Shown: positions 1-10,982, counted from the first letter of the stretch. The stretch: DNA of 64,000 nucleotides from Candidatus Alistipes faecavium (GCA_019118605.1 DWYP01000046.1:1-64000); one strand, 5' to 3'. A program made the numbers and translations. Notes: generated by a model from the letters alone, not told the origin.

Positions 1-2
1 AG

Positions 3-596
3 CCCGTGGCTTTCGACCACGACTGCCGTGAGGGTATTTGCGGCATGTGCTCGCTGCACATCGACGGACAGGCCCACGGCCCCAGCCAGGGCGCAACGAC
101 CTGCCAGATCTACATGCGCAAGTTCAAGGACGGCGCAACGATCACCATCGAGCCGTGGCGTTCGGCGGCCTTCCCCGTCATCAAGGACCTCGTGGTGAAC
201 CGCTCGGCCTATGACCAGATTCTCCAGGCCGGAGGTTTCATCTCGGTGCGCACGAACTCGGTACCCGATGCCAACGCCATTGCGATTCCGAAGAAGGATG
301 CCGACGAGTCGATGGACGCCGCCGCCTGCATCGGCTGCGGAGCCTGCGCCGCCACCTGCAAGAACGGTTCGGCCATGCTCTTTGTGGCAGCCCGCGTGTC
401 GTCGCTGGCCAAGTTGCCGCAAGGCCGTGTAGAGGGTGCCCGCCGCGCCAAAGCGATGGTTGCCAAGATGGACGAACTGGGATTCGGCAACTGCACCAAT
501 ACGGGTGCCTGCCAGGCCGAGTGCCCGAAGCAGATTTCCATCGCGCATATTGCCCGTCTGAACCGTGAGTTCCTCTCGGCAAAGTTCAAGGACTAA
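3..596 (+). CDS. sdhB: Succinate dehydrogenase/fumarate reductase iron-sulfur subunit (5' truncated by window edge)
   Basis: Translation has 2Fe-2S motif [16 protein letters not shown] and ferredoxin-type [14 protein letters not shown] and [10 protein letters not shown]; frame open to the window start. Confidence 0.93.
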   Translation, partial: PVAFDHDCREGICGMCSLHIDGQAHGPSQGATTCQIYMRKFKDGATITIEPWRSAAFPVIKDLVVNRSAYDQILQAGGFISVRTNSVPDANAIAIPKKDADESMDAAACIGCGACAATCKNGSAMLFVAARVSSLAKLPQGRVEGARRAKAMVAKMDELGFGNCTNTGACQAECPKQISIAHIARLNREFLSAKFKD

Positions 597-615
597 GAGT
601 TGCAAACCGCTTAGG

Positions 616-648
616 AAAAACCCCGGAGCTGAAAACTCCGGGGTTTTT
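616..648 (+). terminator. Rho-independent terminator downstream of sdhB
   Basis: AAAAACCCCGGAG-CTGAAAA-CTCCGGGGTTTTT. Confidence 0.9.
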
Positions 649-798
649 GTTGGGTTGACGGGCAATATGCGCTCCACGCGACCGTTGCAGACAATCCCTC
701 CCGACCTCCCTTTGATAAGGGAGGAGAACATACGCCCGTCTGAACCGCGAGTTCCTCTCGGCAAAATTCAAGGACCAAGAGCGCAAACCGCTCAGAAG

Positions 799-829
799 AA
801 CCCCCGGAGCTGAAAACTCCGGGGTTTTT
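799..829 (+). terminator. Second copy of the sdhB terminator
   Basis: ACCCCCGGAGCTGAAAACTCCGGGGTTTTT. Confidence 0.8.
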
Positions 830-875
830 GTTGGGTTAACGGGCAACAGGCACCCCGCGCTCCTCCGCCAAAGCA

Positions 876-904
876 AGAGAGGAGGTTACAAAAACCTCCT
901 CTCT
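876..904. terminator. Hairpin between convergent sdhB and acyl-CoA synthetase genes
   Basis: AGAGAGGAGGTT-ACAAA-AACCTCCTCTCT perfect inverted repeat. Confidence 0.55.
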
Positions 905-950
905 CACATTATCTCCATCCGAGACCCGAACTCGGGTTCAGGCTAACGGT

Positions 951-2600
951 TCAACCTTTCTTGCGGATTTCCGTACGGCGAATCTTACCGCTGATCGTCT
1001 TGGGCAAAGCATCGACGAACTCCACCACACGCGGGTACTTATAAGGAGCCGTGATGCGCTTGACATGGTCCTGCAACTCCTTGACCAGCGCCGCATCGGC
1101 CCGGTCACGGTATCCGGCGGCCAGCACAATCGTCGCCTTGACCACCTGCCCGCGAATTTCATCGGGGACACCCGTAATGGCACACTCCACGACGGCCGGA
1201 TGGGTCATCAGTGCACTCTCCACCTCGAACGGCCCGATGCGGTAGCCCGAGCTCTTGATTACGTCGTCGGCTCGCCCCACGAACCAATAGTAGCCGTCCT
1301 CGTCGCGCCAAGCAACGTCTCCCGTATAGTAGACGCCATCATGCCAGGCCTCGCGCGTCAGCTCTTCATTGAGGTGGTAACCCAGGAACAATCCAACGGG
1401 TTTGCCGCCATCGGTGCGGATAACAATCTGTCCCTGCTCGCCGTCCTCGGCCGAACGTCCGTCGGGCGTCAGCAGGTCGATGCGGTACTGCGGGTTGGGG
1501 ACACCCATACTGCCGGGTTTCGAGGGCATCCACGGGAAGGTGCCGAGCGTCAACGTCGTCTCGGTCTGCCCGAAGCCCTCCATCAGGCGGATTCCGGTCA
1601 ATTTCAGGAAGGTGTCGTAAACGGCACCGTTGAGCGCCTCACCGGCTGTCGTGCAGTATTCAAGCGACGAAAGATCGTACTTCGTAAGGTCCTCGCGGAT
1701 CAGGAAGCGGTAGATCGTCGGAGGAGCGCACAGCGACGTGATGTGGTACTGTTCAATCTTGTGCAGGATGTCGGCCGGCGTAAACTTCTCGTGGTCGTAG
1801 ACGAAGATCGTGGCCCCGGCGAACCACTGCCCGTAAATCTTGCCCCAAGCGGCCTTGGCCCACCCCGTATCGGCGATCGTCAGGTGGAGGCTCCCCTCGT
1901 GGAGGTTGTGCCACAGCAGGCCAGTGGTGATGTGTCCCAGCGGATAGGTGAAGTCGTGGGCCACCATTTTCGGCTCGCCCGTCGTCCCCGACGTGAAGTA
2001 CATCATCATGATGTCGTCGTTGGTGTTCACCGCGGCAGGGCGCTCGAACGGAGCCGCCGTGGCGATGCCGCCATGGAAATCGAGGAACCCTTCGGGCACT
2101 TCGGGTCCCACGCTGACGAGCACCTTCGTCGTGGGACACTCGGGCATGGCCGCCACGATATGGTCGGTAATGACGTTCTCGCCCGCCGCAACGATCGCCT
2201 TGATCGAGGCCATGTTGCAACGGTAGACGATATCCTTCTTGGTAAGCAGGTGCGTGGCGGGAATCACCACGGCCCCGAGCTTGTGCAACGCCAGGATCGA
2301 GAACCAGAATTCATAGCGACGCTTGAGGATCAGCATCACCGTATCGCCCTTGCCGATGCCGAGACTTTGGAACCACGAAGCCGTGCGGTCGCTCTCGCGC
2401 TTCATGTCGGCGAAGGTGAAGCGGTGCACCTCGTCGTGGTCGTTGGTCCACAACATGGCCAGTTTGTCGGGTTGCTCGGCGGCATAGGCATCAACCACGT
2501 CGTAGGCGAAATTGAAATTTTCGAGAACCCGGATATGGAGGTTCCGGATGAAGTCCTCCTGCGACGTGAAGGAGGTCTGAGTGAGGAATCGTTCTACCAT
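951..2600 (-). CDS. AMP-binding acyl-CoA synthetase (acetyl-/medium-chain acyl-CoA ligase type)
   Basis: [69 protein letters not shown]-binding and C-terminal ligase motifs. Confidence 0.93.
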   Translation of the reverse strand: MVERFLTQTSFTSQEDFIRNLHIRVLENFNFAYDVVDAYAAEQPDKLAMLWTNDHDEVHRFTFADMKRESDRTASWFQSLGIGKGDTVMLILKRRYEFWFSILALHKLGAVVIPATHLLTKKDIVYRCNMASIKAIVAAGENVITDHIVAAMPECPTTKVLVSVGPEVPEGFLDFHGGIATAAPFERPAAVNTNDDIMMMYFTSGTTGEPKMVAHDFTYPLGHITTGLLWHNLHEGSLHLTIADTGWAKAAWGKIYGQWFAGATIFVYDHEKFTPADILHKIEQYHITSLCAPPTIYRFLIREDLTKYDLSSLEYCTTAGEALNGAVYDTFLKLTGIRLMEGFGQTETTLTLGTFPWMPSKPGSMGVPNPQYRIDLLTPDGRSAEDGEQGQIVIRTDGGKPVGLFLGYHLNEELTREAWHDGVYYTGDVAWRDEDGYYWFVGRADDVIKSSGYRIGPFEVESALMTHPAVVECAITGVPDEIRGQVVKATIVLAAGYRDRADAALVKELQDHVKRITAPYKYPRVVEFVDALPKTISGKIRRTEIRKKG

Positions 2601-2604
2601 AAGC

Positions 2605-3162
2605 CTACATGATTATAGCCAGGAAACGTACTTTCTTACCGTCGAGGGCCTTCATGCCGTGGGGCAGCGACGAGTCGAAATAGAGGCTGTCGCCGACATT
2701 GAGCACGATCTCCTTGCCGTTGAGCCCGATCAGCAGACGACCCTCGAGCACATAGTTCATCTCCTGCCCGGAGTGGGAGTTCAGGTGCATCGGCACGTCG
2801 TCGGAGGTCGGTTCGACGGTCACGATGAAGGGGTCGATGCGGCGATCGCGGAATCCCGAAGCCAGCGCCTCGTATTTGTAGGCCTTCTGGCGCTCGACCG
2901 ACACCCCCTTGTCGGCTCGGGTGATGAAATAGGCGCTCATCTTGGGTTCTTCGCCGAACATCAGTACGTCGAGGCTGATGTCGTAGCGACGGGCGATAGA
3001 CTGCAGGACATTTACCGAAATATCGCTTTCGGCACGCTCCATGGCCCGGTACTCCTCGAGGGAGATGTGGCAACTTTCGGCCACCTCCTCTTCCGAGAGC
3101 TCGAGGACTTCGCGGAGTCCGCGCAGACGGGTCGCAATCGATTGAATAGGGTCGTCACACAT
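2605..3162 (-). CDS. XRE-family HTH regulator with C-terminal cupin domain
   Basis: N-terminal HTH ([38 protein letters not shown]); C-terminal cupin ([44 protein letters not shown]); 4 nt upstream of the ligase gene. Confidence 0.9.
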   Translation of the reverse strand: MCDDPIQSIATRLRGLREVLELSEEEVAESCHISLEEYRAMERAESDISVNVLQSIARRYDISLDVLMFGEEPKMSAYFITRADKGVSVERQKAYKYEALASGFRDRRIDPFIVTVEPTSDDVPMHLNSHSGQEMNYVLEGRLLIGLNGKEIVLNVGDSLYFDSSLPHGMKALDGKKVRFLAIIM

Positions 3163-3338
3163 GGATCGGATATTTTTTGGTTATGGAAACGGTCGGTTCG
3201 TCCCGGCAGCCGGAGTAACGATTCGGAAGCCAGCACAGGCAGACATCTTTCCTCGGGCAATTCCGGGACCGAATAACAACTTGGGCGTAAATATACTAAA
3301 AAACCTTAGAAATTACAATACGCAACAGCAATTCCTCA

Positions 3339-3388
3339 TTCCGGGGAGGGTACTTATATATTATAAGCAGGATAATCCCTTCCCGGAA
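3339..3388. repeat. Nested inverted repeat in the xre/his divergent intergenic region
   Basis: TTCCGGGGAGGG...CCCTTCCCGGAA outer arms (12 bp, one G-U) enclosing CTTATA-TAT-TATAAG. Confidence 0.7.
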
Positions 3389-3471
3389 GCCCTTTTCGGC
3401 CCCTTGGAGACTGACAACAGCCTCCACGCACGGCAAAATAGGGTTCCGGGGAGATTTTTTTCGCTTCGAAT

Positions 3472-3502
3472 TTTGTTTTCTCGCAGAGAAAGACTATATT
3501 TG
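3472..3502 (+). promoter_or_regulatory. Bacteroidota-type promoter for the his operon (TTTG-N19-TATATTTG)
   Basis: TTTG 3472-3475, TATATTTG 3495-3502, exactly 19-bp spacer. Confidence 0.85.
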
Positions 3503-3526
3503 TCCCATACGATACAACAAACCGAC

Positions 3527-3580
3527 ATGACGATTTTCACCCATATCCACCATCACCACCACCACTTCATCGAGGGGTAG
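3527..3580 (+). CDS. hisL: His leader peptide MTIFTHIHHHHHHFIEG (7 His in 17 aa)
   Basis: ATG ACG ATT TTC ACC CAT ATC CAC CAT CAC CAC CAC CAC TTC ATC GAG GGG TAG, about 20 nt after the predicted start of transcription and upstream of hisG. Confidence 0.88.
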   Translation: MTIFTHIHHHHHHFIEG

Positions 3581-3614
3581 GCGATCCTGTATATGGCAAT
3601 CCATGGAATATACG

Positions 3615-3645
3615 AAGCTCATCCCTCTGCGGATGGGCTTTTTTT
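3615..3645 (+). terminator. Attenuator terminator of the his operon
   Basis: AAGCTCATCC-CTCTGC-GGATGGGCTTTTTTT hairpin plus U-tract between leader peptide and hisG. Confidence 0.85.
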
Positions 3646-3693
3646 CTTGCCTCACGCAGCGGGTGCGCAAAAAACCTCAATACACCGAAAAAC

Positions 3694-4545
3694 ATGCTGA
3701 AAATAGCGATCCAGGCCAAGGGCCGACTCAATGAACAAAGCATCGAACTGCTCGCCGAAGCGGGAATCCGCGTCGCCGAGAGCAAACGCAAACTCATCTC
3801 GCGGGCCGAAGGTTTCCCGCTCGAGGTGCTCTACCTGCGCGACGACGACATTCCCCAGGCCGTGGCAATGGGTGTCGCCGACCTGGGCATCGTCGGGATG
3901 AACGAAGTGGCCGAAAAGGGCTTCCCGGTCGAGGAGGTCATGCGCCTCGGGTTCGGCGACTGCCGCATCTCGCTCGCCGTGCCCAACACGGTCGACTACC
4001 CGGGCCTTGCGTTTTTCAACGGCAAGCGCGTGGCAACCTCCTATCCCAAAATTCTCTCGCGGTTCTTCGCCGAGCAGGGAATCCAGGCCGAGATCCACAC
4101 CATCGAGGGATCGGTCGAGATAGCCCCGGCCGTGGGCATGGCCGACGCCATCTTCGACATCGTCTCCTCGGGCGGCACGCTCATCTCCAACGGACTGGTC
4201 GAGGTCGAAAAGGTCTTCTATTCGGAATCGGTGCTCATCGCTTCGCCATCGCTCGGCGATGCGGCCCGTCAGGAGATCGGGCAGCTCACCTTCCGTTTCC
4301 GCTCGATTCTCGAGAGCCGCGGCATGAAGTACGTGCTCATGAACCTCCCGAAAGAGCGCCTCGACGAGGCCATCCGCATCCTGCCCGGCATGCGCAGCCC
4401 GACGGTGCTGCCCTTGGCCCAGGAGGGATGGTGTTCGATCCACGCCGTCATCTCGGAAGAACAACTTTGGGAGCGCATCGAACGGCTCAAGGCCATCGGC
4501 GCCGAGGGGATCCTGGTCCTCGCCCTCGAAAACATGATCCGATGA
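3694..4545 (+). CDS. hisG: ATP phosphoribosyltransferase
   Basis: MLKIAIQAKGRLNEQSIELLAEAGI... long-form HisG with C-terminal regulatory domain; first gene of his operon. Confidence 0.95.
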   Translation: MLKIAIQAKGRLNEQSIELLAEAGIRVAESKRKLISRAEGFPLEVLYLRDDDIPQAVAMGVADLGIVGMNEVAEKGFPVEEVMRLGFGDCRISLAVPNTVDYPGLAFFNGKRVATSYPKILSRFFAEQGIQAEIHTIEGSVEIAPAVGMADAIFDIVSSGGTLISNGLVEVEKVFYSESVLIASPSLGDAARQEIGQLTFRFRSILESRGMKYVLMNLPKERLDEAIRILPGMRSPTVLPLAQEGWCSIHAVISEEQLWERIERLKAIGAEGILVLALENMIR

Positions 4546-4564
4546 ACCCAACCCTTACGACCAC

Positions 4565-5878
4565 ATGGAGACATTGAAGATATACAACGAGCCCGAACGG
4601 GCCGAATGGGCGGCGCTCACCGAACGCGTCACCCGAGCCGAGGAGGAGATCACACAACAGGTCGCCGCGATCCTCGCGGAGATAAAGGCGGGCGGCGACC
4701 ACGCCCTGCGCGCCATCACACACCGCATCGAGGGTCGTGAAGCCGTCCAGTTCGAAATTCCGGCCACAGTACGCCGCGCTGCCGCCGAGCGGATTCCCGC
4801 GGCGCTGAAAAAGGCGCTCGCCACGGCAAAGACCAACATCGAGGCCTTCCACCGGGCGCAACTGCCCGGGGAGGTGAGCGTCGAGACAATGCCGGGCGTA
4901 CGGTGCGTCCAGCGCGCGCTGCCGATCCGCCGCGTGGGACTCTACGTCCCGGGCGGGAAAGCCCCGCTCTTCTCCACGGTGCTCATGCTGGCCGTTCCGG
5001 CACGTGTCGCCGGATGCCGCGAGGTGATTCTCTGCACCCCAGCCTCGCGCGAAGGCGAGGTCGCACCCGAGATTCTCTATGCCGCCGAGCTGTGCGGTGT
5101 CGACCGCATCTTCGCCGTGGGCGGAGCGCAGGCCGTCGCCGCCATGGCCTACGGCACCGAGAGCATTCCGCGCGTAGACAAGATTTTCGGCCCTGGGAAC
5201 CGCTACGTGACGAAGGCCAAGCAACTGGTCGGCGCCAACGAGGTAGCCGTCGACCTGCCGGCCGGGCCCTCCGAAGTCCTCGTCCTGGCTGACGATACGG
5301 CTTCGCCCGCAGCGGTTGCCGCCGACCTGCTCTCGCAGGCCGAGCACGGCGCCGACAGCCAGGCAGTACTGGTCTGTGCCTCAACGGCCTTCGCCCGCAA
5401 TGTCCAGCGGGCCGTCACCGAACAGCTGAAGGTCCGCCGCCGCGGGGAGATCATCCGCGAGGCGTTGCAGCAAAGCCGCATCATCGTGCTGCCCCGACGC
5501 GCCGACCGCATCGAATTTTCGAACGCCTACGCCCCGGAGCACCTGATCCTCTCGACGGAGGAGCCGTGGAGCGTCGCGGCCGAGATCACCGCCGCCGGAA
5601 GCGTCTTCGTGGGAGCCTGGTCGCCCGAAAGTGCCGGCGACTACGCTTCGGGGACGAACCATACCCTCCCGACGGGCGGCTGGGCACGAGCCTACAGCGG
5701 GGTGAACACCGATTCGTTCCTGCGCAAGATCACCTTCCAGGAATTGACGCGCGAAGGGCTCGAACGGCTGGCCCCGACCATCGTATCGATGGCCGAAGCC
5801 GAGGGGCTCGACGGTCACGCCGCAGCCGTACGCATCCGCCTCGAAGAGGCACAACGGCAGGAAGGAGGTGCGCAATGA
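4565..5878 (+). CDS. hisD: Histidinol dehydrogenase
   Basis: GLYVPGGKAPLFSTVLMLAVPA, GPGNRYVTKAKQLV, GPSEVLVLAD. Confidence 0.97.
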   Translation: METLKIYNEPERAEWAALTERVTRAEEEITQQVAAILAEIKAGGDHALRAITHRIEGREAVQFEIPATVRRAAAERIPAALKKALATAKTNIEAFHRAQLPGEVSVETMPGVRCVQRALPIRRVGLYVPGGKAPLFSTVLMLAVPARVAGCREVILCTPASREGEVAPEILYAAELCGVDRIFAVGGAQAVAAMAYGTESIPRVDKIFGPGNRYVTKAKQLVGANEVAVDLPAGPSEVLVLADDTASPAAVAADLLSQAEHGADSQAVLVCASTAFARNVQRAVTEQLKVRRRGEIIREALQQSRIIVLPRRADRIEFSNAYAPEHLILSTEEPWSVAAEITAAGSVFVGAWSPESAGDYASGTNHTLPTGGWARAYSGVNTDSFLRKITFQELTREGLERLAPTIVSMAEAEGLDGHAAAVRIRLEEAQRQEGGAQ

Positions 5879-6909
5879 GGAGCCTCGACGAACTGGTACG
5901 CCCCAACATCCGGGCGCTGAAACCCTACTCCACGGCCCGCGACGAATACGCCGGCGGGGCAATCTCGACGTGGCTCGATGCCAATGAGAATCCCTATGAC
6001 AACGGTATGAACCGCTACCCCGACCCGCACCAGCGGGAGTTGAAACGGCGGATCGCCCGCCTGAAGGGGGTGCGCGAAGGCCAGATATTTCTGGGAAACG
6101 GCAGTGACGAAGCGATCGACCTCCCCTACCGGATCTTCTGCTCGCCGGGGCGGGACAACGCCGTCTCGATCGCCCCGACCTACGGCATGTACCGCGTGGC
6201 GGCCGACATCAACGACATCGAGATGCGCGAGGTGCCGCTCGGCGACGACTTCGCGCTGCCGGTCGACGCCCTGCTGGCCGCCTGCGACGAACACACGAAG
6301 TTGCTGTGGCTCTGCTCGCCGAACAACCCCACGGGCAACGCCTTCCCGGCGGCCGAGATCGAGCGCCTCGTGCGTGCGTTCGACGGCATGGTCATTCTCG
6401 ACGAGGCCTACATCGATTTCGCCTCGGAACCGGGATTCCTGCCGCGTCTCGACGAGTTCCCGAACCTGATCGTCCTGCAAACCTTCTCCAAAGCGTGGGG
6501 CATGGCGGGCGTGCGTCTCGGTATGGCCTTCGCCTCGGAGCCGGTCGCCAAGCTCATGGCCCGCGTAAAATATCCCTACAACATCAACTGCCTGGCACAG
6601 GCGACAGCAGCCGAGCGCCTCGCATTCGACATCACACCACAGGTGGCGGAACTCCGCTCCGAACGCAGCCGCATGATCGAGGCCCTCGCCACGTGCCGGG
6701 CCATCGAGCGGGTCTACCCTTCGGATGCCAACTTCCTGCTGGTACGCACCCCGGCACCCGACCGGTTGTACAACGCACTGATCGAAGCCGGGGTCATCGT
6801 CCGCAACCGCTCGCACGTGCGGGGCTGCGAAGGATGCCTACGCATCACGATCGGGCGTCCTGAGGAGAACGACCGCATGTTACGAACCGTACAAGATTTC
6901 CGCCCATGA
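5875..6909 (+). CDS. hisC: Histidinol-phosphate aminotransferase
   Basis: [48 protein letters not shown] overlap with hisD. Confidence 0.96.
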   Translation: MRSLDELVRPNIRALKPYSTARDEYAGGAISTWLDANENPYDNGMNRYPDPHQRELKRRIARLKGVREGQIFLGNGSDEAIDLPYRIFCSPGRDNAVSIAPTYGMYRVAADINDIEMREVPLGDDFALPVDALLAACDEHTKLLWLCSPNNPTGNAFPAAEIERLVRAFDGMVILDEAYIDFASEPGFLPRLDEFPNLIVLQTFSKAWGMAGVRLGMAFASEPVAKLMARVKYPYNINCLAQATAAERLAFDITPQVAELRSERSRMIEALATCRAIERVYPSDANFLLVRTPAPDRLYNALIEAGVIVRNRSHVRGCEGCLRITIGRPEENDRMLRTVQDFRP

Positions 6910-8033
6910 AAAAAGCCCTCTTCATCGACCGCGACGGCACGATCATCGCGGAACCCGCCGACGAGCAGATCGACAGTCTCGAAAAACTGGCGTTCGTACC
7001 CGGAGCGATCTCGGGGTTGAAGTCCCTCACGGGTCTCGGTTTCGAACTCGTGCTGGCCACGAACCAGGACGGTCTGGGCACGGCGTCGTTTCCCGAAGAG
7101 ACCTTTTGGCCCGCGCACGAAAAAATGCTCGCAACGCTCCGCGGCGAGGGGGTCACCTTCGACGAAGAGCTCATCGACCGCACGTTCGAGCACGACAACG
7201 CCCCGACACGCAAACCCCGCACAGGGATGCTCGCCCGCTACATGGACGGCTCGTACGACCTTTCCGGGAGCTACGTCATCGGCGACCGTGTGACCGACAT
7301 CCTGCTGGCCCGCAACCTCGGGGCGCAAGGCATTCTGCTCCGGCCCGCGGACGAAGGGCGCCGGATGCTGAAGGAGGCCGAAACCTCCGACACCTGTGTC
7401 CTGGTGACCGACTCGTGGAAGGAGGTCGCCGAATTCATCCGTCGCGGGGAACGACGGGTCGAAATTCGGCGCGAGACGCGCGAGACGCAGATCCGCGTGC
7501 GCCTCGACCTTGACGGGCGCGGCGACTTCAACGACCGCATCTCGACCGGGCTGCGCTTTCTGGACCACATGCTCTCGCAGATCGCCCACCACGGCGGCGT
7601 AGCCCTCGAGGTGGAGGCCCGGGGCGACCTCGACATCGACGAGCACCACACGATGGAGGACGTGGCCATCACGCTGGGCGAGGCGATCGACCGCGCTCTG
7701 GGCTCGAAAGCCGGCATTGCCCGTTACGGATTCGCCCTGCCGATGGACGACTGCCGGGCGATGGTGCTCCTCGACTTCGGCGGGCGGATCGACTTCGAGT
7801 GGGAGGCCGAATTCCACCGCGAACGGGTCGGCGACGTCCCCACGGAGATGTTCCGCCACTTCTTCCACGCGCTGTGCTGCGCCGCACGGTGCAACCTCCA
7901 GATCGCGGCCCGCGGCGAAAACGACCACCACAAGGCCGAAGCGATTTTCAAGGCCTTCGCCCGCGCGCTGCGCATGGCCGTAGCGCGGCAAGGATTCGGA
8001 TACGACATACCCAGCAGCAAAGGAGTCCTATGA
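6906..8033 (+). CDS. hisB: Bifunctional histidinol-phosphatase/imidazoleglycerol-phosphate dehydratase
   Basis: N-terminal [13 protein letters not shown]-terminal [34 protein letters not shown]. Confidence 0.97.
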   Translation: MKKALFIDRDGTIIAEPADEQIDSLEKLAFVPGAISGLKSLTGLGFELVLATNQDGLGTASFPEETFWPAHEKMLATLRGEGVTFDEELIDRTFEHDNAPTRKPRTGMLARYMDGSYDLSGSYVIGDRVTDILLARNLGAQGILLRPADEGRRMLKEAETSDTCVLVTDSWKEVAEFIRRGERRVEIRRETRETQIRVRLDLDGRGDFNDRISTGLRFLDHMLSQIAHHGGVALEVEARGDLDIDEHHTMEDVAITLGEAIDRALGSKAGIARYGFALPMDDCRAMVLLDFGGRIDFEWEAEFHRERVGDVPTEMFRHFFHALCCAARCNLQIAARGENDHHKAEAIFKAFARALRMAVARQGFGYDIPSSKGVL

Positions 8034-8632
8034 TAGCCGTCGTCGATTATGCCACGGGCAACCTGAGATCGGTTGCCGATGCCCTGCACCGTGCCGGGGC
8101 CGAATTTACCCTGACGGCCGATCCCGCGCTGCTGCGCACGGCCGACCGGGTCATCCTGCCCGGCGTCGGCGAGGCCTCGAGCGCCATGGCGAAGCTCCGC
8201 GAACGGGGCCTCGACGCGGTGATTCCCACGCTCTCATGCCCCGTGCTGGGCATCTGCATCGGCATGCAACTGATGTGCCTCACGAGCGAGGAGGGCGACG
8301 CCCGCTGCATGGGTATCTTCCCGACACACGTGCGGCGGCTTGCGGGCGACACGCCGGAGGGCGGGCGGCTGAAGGTGCCCCACGTGGGGTGGAACACGAT
8401 CGAAGGGCTGCAAACGCCCCTCTTCGAAGGGCTTCCGGAGGAGAGTTTCGTCTACTACGTACACTCCTACGCGGCCGAACTCTGTCCGGCGACGATCGCC
8501 ACGACCCGTTACGGCGAGGCGTTCAGTGCGGCACTCGCGCGCGACAACTTCTTCGGCACGCAGTTCCATCCCGAAAAGAGCGGCCCCACCGGAGCAAGGA
8601 TCATTCAGAACTTTCTAAACCTACGTCCATGA
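8030..8632 (+). CDS. hisH: Imidazole glycerol phosphate synthase glutaminase subunit
   Basis: [39 protein letters not shown]; overlaps hisB stop. Confidence 0.96.
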   Translation: MIAVVDYATGNLRSVADALHRAGAEFTLTADPALLRTADRVILPGVGEASSAMAKLRERGLDAVIPTLSCPVLGICIGMQLMCLTSEEGDARCMGIFPTHVRRLAGDTPEGGRLKVPHVGWNTIEGLQTPLFEGLPEESFVYYVHSYAAELCPATIATTRYGEAFSAALARDNFFGTQFHPEKSGPTGARIIQNFLNLRP

Positions 8633-9360
8633 ACATCACCATCATACCGGCCACGGACCTGATCGACGGACAGTGCGTGCGCCTGACGCAGGGCGACTAC
8701 GCCAGCAGCAAAACCTATTACCGCGACCCGCTCGAGGCGGCCCTGCGCTTCGAGGAGGCGGGCATCCGCCGCCTCCACATGGTCGACCTCGACGGCGCCA
8801 AGGCCGCAGAGCCGCGGAACCTGCGGGTCCTCGAACGCGTGGCGACGAAGACCTCGCTCGAAGTGCAGTTCGGCGGCGGCATCAAGAGCCGCGAAGCCCT
8901 CGGGAGCGTCTTCAACGCCGGGGCCCGGCGGGCCATCTGCGGCAGCGTGGCGGTGCGAGACCCGGAGGCGTTCGCCGAATGGCTCGAGGAGTTCGGCCCG
9001 GAACGCCTGATCCTCGGCGCCGACCTGCGTGACGGAAAAGTCGCCATCCAGGGATGGCTCGAGGAGTCCTCCATCACCGGTTCGGAACTGATCGGACAAT
9101 TTGCCGCACGGGGACTCACGCAGGCCATCTGCACCGACATCTCGCGCGACGGCATGCTCTGCGGCCCGTCGGCCGCCCTCTACGCGGAGTTGCAACGGCA
9201 GTTCCCCGAGGTGGAGATCACCGTCAGCGGCGGGATTGCGGCGATGGACGACATCCGGGAACTCGACCGGCAGGGATTGCGCAGCGTCATCGTCGGCAAG
9301 GCCCTCTACGAAGGACGTATCACCCTCAACGAAATCGAACGATGCTTGCGAAACGCATAA
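8629..9360 (+). CDS. hisA: ProFAR isomerase
   Basis: [38 protein letters not shown]. Confidence 0.96.
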   Translation: MNITIIPATDLIDGQCVRLTQGDYASSKTYYRDPLEAALRFEEAGIRRLHMVDLDGAKAAEPRNLRVLERVATKTSLEVQFGGGIKSREALGSVFNAGARRAICGSVAVRDPEAFAEWLEEFGPERLILGADLRDGKVAIQGWLEESSITGSELIGQFAARGLTQAICTDISRDGMLCGPSAALYAELQRQFPEVEITVSGGIAAMDDIRELDRQGLRSVIVGKALYEGRITLNEIERCLRNA

Positions 9361-10094
9361 TCCCCTGCCTCGACATCCGCGACGGCCAAACTGTCAAGGG
9401 TATCCATTTCGAGGGGCTGCGACAGGTCGGCGACCCCGTGGAACTGGGGGCGAAATATGCCGCCGAGGGGGCCGACGAACTGGTCTACCTCGACATCAGC
9501 GCCACACACGAAGGACGCCGGACATTCACCGACCTGGTGGCACGCATTGCCGCACGCATCGACATTCCGTTCACCGTGGGCGGCGGCATCGCATCGGTCG
9601 ACGACGCCGGGCGGCTGCTCGACGCCGGGGCCGACAAGATCACACTCAACAGCGCCGCCGTGCGTGAACCGGCACTGATCGACGCCATCGCCTCGAAATA
9701 CGGGTCCCAGTTCGTCGTGGCGGCAATCGACGCCCGCACGGTCGACGGCCGCTGGGTCGTGACGACCCACGGCGGACGCCGCCCCACCGAACGCGAGCTT
9801 TTCACATGGGCCCGGGAGGCCGTCGAACGCGGCGCCGGGGAGATTCTCTTCACCTCGATGGACCACGACGGCACAAAAAACGGTTATCCGTGCGAAACCT
9901 TTGCGCGGCTTGCCGAGTTGCCCGTGCCGATCATCGCCTCGGGAGGCGCCGGAACGGCAGACCACATCGCCGACGTCCTGACCCTCGGGAAGGCCGATGC
10001 AGCCCTGGCGGCCAGCATCTTCCACTACAACGAGATTCCGATCCCCGTGCTGAAGCAGGAGTTGAAACAACGGGGCATCGCCGTCAGACTCTAA
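9342..10094 (+). CDS. hisF: Imidazole glycerol phosphate synthase cyclase subunit
   Basis: [45 protein letters not shown]. Confidence 0.97.
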   Translation: MLAKRIIPCLDIRDGQTVKGIHFEGLRQVGDPVELGAKYAAEGADELVYLDISATHEGRRTFTDLVARIAARIDIPFTVGGGIASVDDAGRLLDAGADKITLNSAAVREPALIDAIASKYGSQFVVAAIDARTVDGRWVVTTHGGRRPTERELFTWAREAVERGAGEILFTSMDHDGTKNGYPCETFARLAELPVPIIASGGAGTADHIADVLTLGKADAALAASIFHYNEIPIPVLKQELKQRGIAVRL

Positions 10095-10133
10095 AAAACA
10101 ACGAACATAAAATCACGAAAAAACAGGAAAACC

Positions 10134-10754
10134 ATGAAAATTTCCGGAAAACCCTTCTCGGAACTCGCTACCGAGAAACTCCCCGGCGGACTGGTGCCCG
10201 CCGTCATCCAGGACGCACGCACCCTCCAGGTGCTCATGCTGGGCTACATGAACGAAGAGGCCTACGACAAGAGCCTCGCCGAAGGACGCGTGACCTTCTA
10301 CAGCCGCTCGCGCCAGTGCCTTTGGACGAAGGGAGAGACCAGCGGACACTGGCTCGATATCGTCTCGGTGGCCGCCGACTGCGACAACGACACGCTGCTC
10401 GTGCGCGTCATTCCCCATGGCCCGACGTGCCACACCGGTTCGAAAACCTGCTTCGGAGAGGCCGTACCCGAAACCGAAGGGTTCATCCGTTACCTGCAAA
10501 GCGTCATTCAGGGACGCCATGCCGAAATGCCCGAAGGCTCCTACACCTCGAAACTCTTCACGCGCGGAGTGAACAAAATCGCCCAGAAAGTCGGCGAGGA
10601 GGCCGTCGAAACGGTGATCGAAGCCGTCGCCGGCAACCGCGATGCAATGATCTACGAGGCGTCGGATCTCATCTACCACCTGCTCGTCCTGCTCGAGGCC
10701 ACGGGATGCACGATCGCCGACCTCGAAAAGGAGCTCGCCCGACGCCACTCCTGA
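10134..10754 (+). CDS. hisIE: Bifunctional phosphoribosyl-AMP cyclohydrolase/phosphoribosyl-ATP pyrophosphatase
   Basis: VTFYSRSRQCLWTKGETSGHWLDI; TRGVNKIAQKVGEEAVETVIEA. Confidence 0.96.
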   Translation: MKISGKPFSELATEKLPGGLVPAVIQDARTLQVLMLGYMNEEAYDKSLAEGRVTFYSRSRQCLWTKGETSGHWLDIVSVAADCDNDTLLVRVIPHGPTCHTGSKTCFGEAVPETEGFIRYLQSVIQGRHAEMPEGSYTSKLFTRGVNKIAQKVGEEAVETVIEAVAGNRDAMIYEASDLIYHLLVLLEATGCTIADLEKELARRHS

Positions 10755-10778
10755 TCTGCCCGCAAAACGCAGCAAACC

Positions 10779-10852
10779 AGGGGATGCGGCAACACGAAAA
10801 AAGACACTACTCTTCCCAAAAAGTATCTTTTTTCCATATTGCCGCATCCTCT
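10779..10852. terminator. Large nested inverted repeat after hisIE (likely operon terminator)
   Basis: AGGGGATGCGGCAA...TTGCCGCATCCTCT outer arms enclosing AAAAAAGACACT...AGTATCTTTTTT. Confidence 0.6.
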
Positions 10853-10982
10853 GCTATGTTTTATATACGTTTTCGCATACCTTTACGTAAAAAAATCGTA
10901 TATTTGCGAAATGGGATTGGCACACCAATATCCTGTGCCGAAGTTCCGAAATACCACGAACAACCATAAAACCAATACGACC

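Larger units (their letters stand above)
552..850 (+). repeat. Direct duplication (offset 182 bp) of the sdhB 3' end plus terminator
   Basis: gcccgtctgaaccgtgagttcctctcggcaaagttcaaggactaagag (552-) recurs at 734- as gcccgtctgaaccgcgagttcctctcggcaaaattcaaggaccaagag, each followed by ccccggagctgaaaactccggggtttttgttgggtt. Confidence 0.9.

Noticed and set aside
565-876. Short ORFs (82 and 96 aa) in the duplicated sdhB tail region
   Set aside because: They span terminator hairpins and repeated non-coding DNA; explained by the duplication.
3161-3580. 139-aa ORF ending in THIHHHHHHFIEG
   Set aside because: Only the last 17 codons (3527-3580) lie downstream of the promoter and fit a leader peptide; the longer N-terminus crosses the promoter and is non-coding in composition.
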